In this document: positions 60,101-64,000 of the stretch, one piece after another
Layout of the letters: the number at the start of each line of letters is the position of its first letter
Position numbering within the stretch: position 1 is the first letter of the stretch
DNA from: Azospirillum canadense
Lineage (GTDB): Bacteria; Pseudomonadota; Alphaproteobacteria; Azospirillales; Azospirillaceae
Length of the DNA stretch: 64,000 nt
NCBI RefSeq assembly: GCF_025961225.1
Contig: NZ_JAOQNG010000001.1
Location: 2,514,001 to 2,578,000, forward strand
Direction: 5' to 3'
The notes under the pieces: generated by a model
What the model saw: only the letters and a program-made list of their open reading frames with translations
What the model was told of the DNA's origin: nothing
Databases searched by the model: none
Made by a program: the position numbers and the translations under genes

Positions 60101-60490
60101 CCGGCCGAGCGACTGCACACGGCGCGCGCTGGGGCGCGGCTGACCGTGGCAGGGCTGGCGCTGGTGCGACAGCGGCCGGGCAGCGCCAGCGGCGTGGTCT
60201 TCATCACGCTGGAGGACGAGACCGGCATCGCCAACCTCGTCATCATGCCGGACGTGTTCGAAAAATTTCGCAAGGCGATCCTCAACGCCCGCCTGATCGC
60301 CGCCACCGGCCGCGTGGAGAAGGACAACCCGCCCAATCCCGAAGGCGGCGTGGTCATCCACCTGCGCGTGGAACGGATCACCGACCTGACCCACCGGCTG
60401 ACCGAGTTGCTGGAGCCGGAGCCGGCACGGGCGACGGCCTCAGCGGCCCAATCCGCAGGTGTCTTCCCGGAAGGGCGGAATTTCCGGTGA
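57170..60490 (+). CDS. dnaE2: Error-prone DNA polymerase DnaE2 (ImuC)
   Basis: A C-family polymerase of 1106 residues that performs translesion synthesis with ImuA and ImuB. The N-terminal PHP domain begins [20 protein letters not shown]. The catalytic Asp motif is [20 protein letters not shown] (about residue 370), with [12 protein letters not shown] and the [18 protein letters not shown] helix after it. An OB fold closes the protein ([15 protein letters not shown]). Residues about 791-847 are a repeat-encoded insert between CTLEPMP and [16 protein letters not shown]. It starts 7 nt after imuB in one LexA-controlled operon. Confidence 0.96.
   Translation: [1106 protein letters not shown]
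59541..59711. repeat. Palindromic repeat in frame inside dnaE2
   Basis: This 171-nt (57-codon) element has GGGGAGAGGGTTGGGGTGAG arms, the core AACGTCCGGCAAAAGCGCAT and the inverse CCCCTCACCCCAACCCTCTC. It is the same family as 51027-51157. The length is a multiple of three and the frame is open throughout. Confidence 0.9.
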
Positions 60491-60501
60491 GGGGCCGCGC
60501 C

Positions 60502-61080
60502 TCAGTCGATCAGGTCCGCGACCTCACGGACGCGGCCGTTGTCGATCATGAACTGGACGAGGTCCGGCCGTTCCTGGCCGTAGGCGCGGTGGCGGGCGCG
60601 GACGGCGTCCACCAGCTCTCCCTTACGGCCCAGGATCTCGTCGGCGAACTCGATCATGCGCAGGTTGGGCCAAGCCTTGTGGCGGATGCCCACGACGGCG
60701 GCCATGGCGTCGGCGGCCGGGCGGTCGGGGCGGGCCTGGGCGAGGATCATGGTCAGCGCGGCGGTCGAGCGCGAGATGCCGGCGTGGCAATGCACCAGCA
60801 GGCCGCCCACCCCCGCCGGCTCCGCCAGCAGGTCGCGGCCGAAGGCCAGGATGCGCTCCACGTCCGTGCGCTGCGGCAGGATCTGGCCCATGTAGGGGTC
60901 GATGATGTCGTGGAAGCGCAGCTCCAGCCGCTCGTGCTCGCCGTAGGAGCCGAAGGCCGTCGGCTCCGGATGGCCGGGGTCGAGGATCGACAGCACATGC
61001 GTCACCCCGGCCTCGCAGTGGCCGATCAGCTCGTCGATGCCGCAGACGGTGACGTTGAAGGGAACGAAGTCGCGGGCCAT
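60502..61080 (-). CDS. Tyrosine/dual-specificity protein phosphatase
   Basis: A 192-residue cytoplasmic phosphatase of the DSP type. The P-loop is VHCHAGISRSTAALTMILAQ (C-x5-R), and the general acid Asp probably lies in FHDIIDPYMGQ. The C-terminal ERPDLVQFMIDNGRVREV is outside the core. ATG 61080 has AGAGGATC upstream. It converges on dnaE2 across 11 nt. Its substrate is unknown, and its place next to SOS genes may be coincidence. Confidence 0.9.
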   Translation of the reverse strand: MARDFVPFNVTVCGIDELIGHCEAGVTHVLSILDPGHPEPTAFGSYGEHERLELRFHDIIDPYMGQILPQRTDVERILAFGRDLLAEPAGVGGLLVHCHAGISRSTAALTMILAQARPDRPAADAMAAVVGIRHKAWPNLRMIEFADEILGRKGELVDAVRARHRAYGQERPDLVQFMIDNGRVREVADLID

Positions 61081-61194
61081 GATCCTCTTCTCTTTCGTGC
61101 GCCCCGGAAGGCAGGCGCGAAAGCGCATGTGGCACCCGGTCATCCCCCCGTCAAGCCGTTCCACCGTCAAGCGGCATCGACCCGCCGGATCACC

Positions 61195-61272
61195 TCAGAT
61201 CACATGGAACAGATAGAGCAGGATGATGACCGGAATCGGAATCCCGACGAGCCAAAGAAGAACCCCCCTCAT
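61195..61272 (-). CDS. 25-residue membrane micropeptide
   Basis: ATG 61272 has AGGGAG eight bases upstream and opens a 25-codon frame: MRGVLLWLVGIPIPVIILLY, then LFHVI and TGA. It forms a single hydrophobic helix with a Gly-Ile-Pro-Ile-Pro break. I believe very similar short peptides are annotated in other proteobacteria as hypothetical proteins, but cannot check here. It is upstream of the phosphatase gene on the same strand. Confidence 0.7.
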   Translation of the reverse strand: MRGVLLWLVGIPIPVIILLYLFHVI

Positions 61273-61387
61273 GAAACACTCCCTTGGTTGAGGCCAAGCC
61301 GGCCGATGCCACCGTCAACAGAGCAAGAGGGCATTGGTTGCGCGAGACCTCCCCACCGGAGAGGGGTTTAGCCCGAAAGGGGGCGGA

Positions 61388-62131
61388 TCACTCCGCCCCG
61401 CCGGTGTCCGGTTTCGCGTCCACCGGGGCTTCGGCCACGGCTTCCACTGGCATCTCCACTGGCATCTCGCCCGCCGGCTGTGCGGCCTGCATCGGCCTTG
61501 GCCGCGGACGGGGCGCGCGCAGTTTCTTCAGAAGCAGGGAGAAAGGCTTCAGCGCGCGGTCCAGGATGGTCGGATCGGCTTCCAGGCGGGACAGCAGGAA
61601 GGCGCCGGCCTCCAGGCTGGACACGCTCTCGCGGCGGGGCTCCTTGCGGGCTTGGCCGTAGAGGGAGCGGAACTGCGGGTGCAGCACGATGCGGCGGCAT
61701 TTCAGGAGCCACGGGTTGCGCCACCACAGGGTCTTGGCTTGGCTCCAGGTGCCGTCCAGCACGATGACGCCTTCCAGGTCGGTCAGCACCATATCGCTGT
61801 CCTTCTGCGGGGTGCCGGCCTTGTCGACCACGGCGACCTCCGGCTTCGCCCCCTTGCCGTCCGGCTTCACCGGGCCGAGGTAGAGCACGCCCCAGCGCTT
61901 GTAGTCGACCTCCCGCCCCAGGATGCGCTTCAGGTTCGACCAGCTGAGCCCGACCTTCACGGCCGAGTTCTTGAACTGGAGGTGCGTGATCTGCGCTGTC
62001 CCCAGGATTTCCCGCTTTTCCTGCGGGTGCTGGAGGATGAGCAGGAAGACGTCGTTGTCGATCGGCTCCACCGCCTCGCAAACGCACAGATGCTCAGGTT
62101 TTAGGCAGGTGGGGCAGGATTCGGCGTGCAT
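61388..62131 (-). CDS. tapT: DTW-domain tRNA-uridine aminocarboxypropyltransferase
   Basis: A 247-residue DTW-domain enzyme that adds the 3-amino-3-carboxypropyl group from SAM to uridine in tRNA (acp3U). The N-terminal zinc site is CPTCLKPEHLCVC. The DTW motif reads VIVLDGTWSQAKTLWWRNPW, and QFRSLYGQARKEPRRESVSS follows. The C-terminal 45 residues are a Pro/Ala/Val tail absent from short homologues. ATG 62131 was chosen at the zinc domain. Confidence 0.9.
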   Translation of the reverse strand: MHAESCPTCLKPEHLCVCEAVEPIDNDVFLLILQHPQEKREILGTAQITHLQFKNSAVKVGLSWSNLKRILGREVDYKRWGVLYLGPVKPDGKGAKPEVAVVDKAGTPQKDSDMVLTDLEGVIVLDGTWSQAKTLWWRNPWLLKCRRIVLHPQFRSLYGQARKEPRRESVSSLEAGAFLLSRLEADPTILDRALKPFSLLLKKLRAPRPRPRPMQAAQPAGEMPVEMPVEAVAEAPVDAKPDTGGAE

Positions 62132-62247
62132 GGCGGTCTCGATAGAGGCAAAGGGGAGCGATGTCCGGGAAACGGCGGCCCAGGAAACGGCGACTATGGC
62201 GTCCCGGGCCGCAAAAAGGAACCGGCCGCATGAAAGTTTCGACAAAC

Positions 62248-62263
62248 CGTGATCTGGGTCACG
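62248..62263. promoter_or_regulatory. Crp-like palindrome CGTGATCTGGGTCACG
   Basis: The dyad GTGA-N6-TCAC matches the inner part of the Crp-type site and is symmetric for five bases on each side. It lies 110 nt before the 56-residue protein gene and 117 nt before tapT on the other strand, so either could be its target. Confidence 0.4.
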
Positions 62264-62372
62264 CGGAGGCCCGTAGCTTGCATGATAGCCTTCAGGCACA
62301 CAGGACGGGTTGGGCCGCGGCGGCCAAAAGGACCGCTTCCGGGCTCCCCCGACGCTCAAAAGGAGACCTGCC

Positions 62373-62543
62373 ATGCTGCCCGCACATCTGGCCGCCCGCC
62401 TGTTGGAGCAACGCCGGGCCGAGCAAACGGCGGAATTCGCCCGCCAACTGCCGCTCTACGCGGACGACATGCCCGTCCCGCCCGACATGGAAGACGACGG
62501 GGAGGCCCCGCGCGTCCTGCCGGATTGGGCGACCAACTACTGA
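62373..62543 (+). CDS. Small acidic protein (56 residues)
   Basis: ATG 62373 has AAAAGGAGA seven bases upstream, a strong ribosome site. The protein has a helical start (LPAHLAARLLEQRRAEQTAE), an acidic Pro-rich middle (YADDMPVPPDMEDDGEAPRV) and ends in LPDWATNY. It has no Cys or membrane segment. It converges on imuA. A Crp-like dyad is upstream. No family recognised. Confidence 0.75.
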   Translation: MLPAHLAARLLEQRRAEQTAEFARQLPLYADDMPVPPDMEDDGEAPRVLPDWATNY

Positions 62544-62603
62544 CGCCTTTCCGACACCCGCCCGGCAGCGGTTGTCGGATATCGGACGTCGAGGCGGAGT
62601 CGC

Positions 62604-63434
62604 TCACGCGACGTTCGCCCAGGCGGCGATGGCCGCGCGGCGGTCGGTGAGCGGTGCAGGGACCGGCCCGGTTCGGGCCGGCACCGCGGTTCGGGCCGGC
62701 GCCACGGGTTCGGCCAGCGCGCCGTCCCGCCACTCCAGCAGCCACGCGCCGGGCCGCCCGCCGCGGCAACGTTCCAGCGCCACGCTCCAGCGGGCATCCC
62801 CGACGCCCGGCTCTGAAGACTGGCTGGAGACCGGCGCGATCCGCCAGCGGGTCACCGCAGCGCTCGCCGCCGACCGGCGCGGGCCGAGCTGCAACAGGAC
62901 TCCGGTCACACCCGACGACTCGGCGGCGAGTTGAAGGCGCCGGCTGGCCGTCAGGTCGAGCGCCCCCGCCTCCCCCAACACGGCCGACAGGCGCCGGCAG
63001 CGCAGCGCCTCCTCCATCGCCCACAGGGCATCGGCCTCGCGCGTCGCGCGCACCGCGATCAGCCGGTCGGGCGTCAGCCCATAGGCCGCCAAGCCCGGCG
63101 CGTGCAGGTCGCGCCCCCGCACCACCCAGACCACGGGTGCCGCCCCGCTCCCCAGCCGGGCCAGCAGGCCCGCGGCGAAGGCTGTGGCGGCGCCGGGCTC
63201 CTCCCCCGCCACCTCGTGTAGGCAGCCGAGCGGCAGGCCGCCCCCCGGCAAGGCCCCATCCACATCGGGCAGGCCGAAGGGCAGCGTGCGCGCGCCCTCC
63301 CCGCCCAGCCCCTCCAGCCGCCGGATGCGGGCGCGCAGGTCGTCCAGCAGCGCGGCCCGGTTGGCCCCGGGCGTTGGCTGGGGCGTTGGGATCTGTGGGT
63401 CGGACGGCAGCAGGTCGGGCTCGACTGAGGGCAT
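62604..63434 (-). CDS. imuA: SOS mutagenesis protein ImuA
   Basis: A 276-residue RecA/SulA-like protein of the mutasome. Marks are the ALPGGGLPLGCLHEVAGEEP loop (a degenerate Walker A region), a RecA-like core with VVWVVRGRDLHAPGLAAYGL and a C-terminal tail with WLLEWRDGAL. Normally imuA directly precedes imuB and dnaE2. Here it is 2.1 kb past the end of dnaE2, in opposite orientation, with its own LexA box 27 nt upstream of the ATG. Confidence 0.92.
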   Translation of the reverse strand: MPSVEPDLLPSDPQIPTPQPTPGANRAALLDDLRARIRRLEGLGGEGARTLPFGLPDVDGALPGGGLPLGCLHEVAGEEPGAATAFAAGLLARLGSGAAPVVWVVRGRDLHAPGLAAYGLTPDRLIAVRATREADALWAMEEALRCRRLSAVLGEAGALDLTASRRLQLAAESSGVTGVLLQLGPRRSAASAAVTRWRIAPVSSQSSEPGVGDARWSVALERCRGGRPGAWLLEWRDGALAEPVAPARTAVPARTGPVPAPLTDRRAAIAAWANVA

Positions 63435-63460
63435 GACTCGAGTCTCTGCATCAGGTATTT

Positions 63461-63475
63461 GTTCCTGATATGTTC
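63461..63475. promoter_or_regulatory. LexA (SOS) box upstream of imuA
   Basis: GTTC-CTGATAT-GTTC is an exact GTTC-N7-GTTC match. It lies 27 nt upstream of the imuA ATG on the minus strand. Confidence 0.85.
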
Positions 63476-63514
63476 TAGCACAGCCCGTCCGTCCAGAGGA
63501 GTCCCGAAAATCGA

Positions 63515-63540
63515 AAGGGGTGCCCTTGCGGGCACCCCTT
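63515..63540 (-). terminator. Rho-independent-type terminator of the Tim44-domain gene
   Basis: On the minus strand the perfect 11-bp stem AAGGGGTGCCC-GCAA-GGGCACCCCTT is followed by TCGATTTTC. It lies 28 nt past the stop of the gene at 63568. No other good stem with trailing T residues was found in this spacer. Confidence 0.75.
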
Positions 63541-63567
63541 CGCGGTGTTCAATGATGTGCAGGCCGG

Positions 63568-64000
63568 TCAGCGCGTCTGCTGGAGCGCCGACAAAAGCCA
63601 ACGACCACCGCGGGAACGCATGAAGGTCCACAGCTCCGTCGCCTCGACCGGGCGGTTCGGGTCGCCGTCGACCACGCGGTTCGTGGCGCGGTCCACCGTG
63701 ACGTCGACCAGCGAGAAGCGCATCGCCACCGTGGCGTATTCCAGGTTGCCCTCGCGCCACGCCTCGGCCAAGTCGCCCTGGAGCAGGCGGACGTCGGACA
63801 GCTTGTTCACCACGCCGCGGCTGCTGTTCTCGGCCAGCTCCTCCGCGAAGTAGGAGACCATCTCCGGCGTCACGGACGAACGCAGCGCGGTCAGGTCCTC
63901 GCGCCCGTAGGCGGTCTGAACGGTGACGAGCGTCTGCTCGAACGATTCGTAATCGGCCGGGCCGATGCCGACGTCGTCACGCCCGACGCCCGGCCCAGTG
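63568..64000 (-). CDS. Tim44-domain protein (C-terminal part)
   Basis: The window edge cuts this gene; 143 C-terminal residues are visible. They match the Tim44-like domain: ADYESFEQTLVTVQTAYGRE, LRSSVTPEMVSYFAEELAEN and VDGDPNRPVEATELWTFMRS, ending RGGRWLLSALQQTR. Bacterial relatives usually have an N-terminal signal or membrane segment followed by a Gly/Pro-rich linker, expected to lie beyond the edge. Role unknown. Confidence 0.85.
   Translation of the reverse strand, partial: TGPGVGRDDVGIGPADYESFEQTLVTVQTAYGREDLTALRSSVTPEMVSYFAEELAENSSRGVVNKLSDVRLLQGDLAEAWREGNLEYATVAMRFSLVDVTVDRATNRVVDGDPNRPVEATELWTFMRSRGGRWLLSALQQTR

Noticed and set aside
60502..63434. Reading 55.4-63.5 kb as one mobile island
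   Set aside because: No integrase, insertion sequence, attachment site or tRNA junction is seen and base composition is like the rest; a rearranged cassette is the simpler view.

Overview
The window is 64 kb of high-GC chromosomal DNA from an alphaproteobacterium. It is most likely Azospirillum (Rhodospirillales), for example an A. brasilense or A. baldaniorum relative. That rests on alphaproteobacterial LexA boxes (GTTC-N7-GTTC), the SOS mutasome genes imuA, imuB and dnaE2, a prkA-yeaH-spoVR operon, a large PQQ-alcohol-dehydrogenase locus and overall codon use. No phage, insertion sequence, rRNA or CRISPR was seen. There is one tRNA, Leu(CAA).

Layout. 0-12.5 kb: metabolic and housekeeping genes (GNAT acetyltransferase, multi-cluster ferredoxin, moaA, nadK, N-formylglutamate amidohydrolase, aspartoacylase-like hydrolase, AbrB-type membrane protein, creA, AI-2E-type transporter, SPFH/NfeD pair). 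12.6-25 kb: an adenylate-forming ligase followed by a membrane-anchored SGNH-like protein, a ferritin-like protein, DUF1003-hrpB-LOG-cyclase genes, and the AmmeMemoRadiSam genes. 25-30 kb: spoVR, yeaH and prkA. 31-38 kb: signalling proteins, NUDIX, gluQRS, HNH, coq7, dsbB and tRNA-Leu. 38-54 kb: a quinoprotein alcohol-oxidation island. It holds a PQQ dehydrogenase whose active site has the D-x-D signature of lanthanide enzymes, cytochromes c, a SoxYZ-like carrier, a metallohydrolase, three periplasmic binding proteins, a beta-propeller, two ABC systems, a rhodanese-like protein and a LuxR-type regulator. 55-63.5 kb: the SOS mutasome. imuB-dnaE2 and imuA sit 6 kb apart on opposite strands, each behind its own LexA box, with a phosphatase, a DTW-domain tRNA-modification enzyme and small genes between them. 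The right edge cuts a Tim44-domain gene.

The most unusual content is a dense population of palindromic repeats. A 62-nt module with two hairpins and CTCTC/GAGAG ends occurs four times. It is nested in two otherwise unrelated repeat families, and a matching copy of one family lacks it, like an empty site. One module-bearing element lies in frame inside imuB, and a related repeat lies in frame inside dnaE2. Three long AT-richer hairpins built from short internal periods form another class. A second notable signal is a pair of duplicated 24-codon hydrophobic micro-ORFs 30 kb apart (8.6 kb and 39.2 kb), each with a conserved Shine-Dalgarno, upstream hairpin and downstream hairpin.
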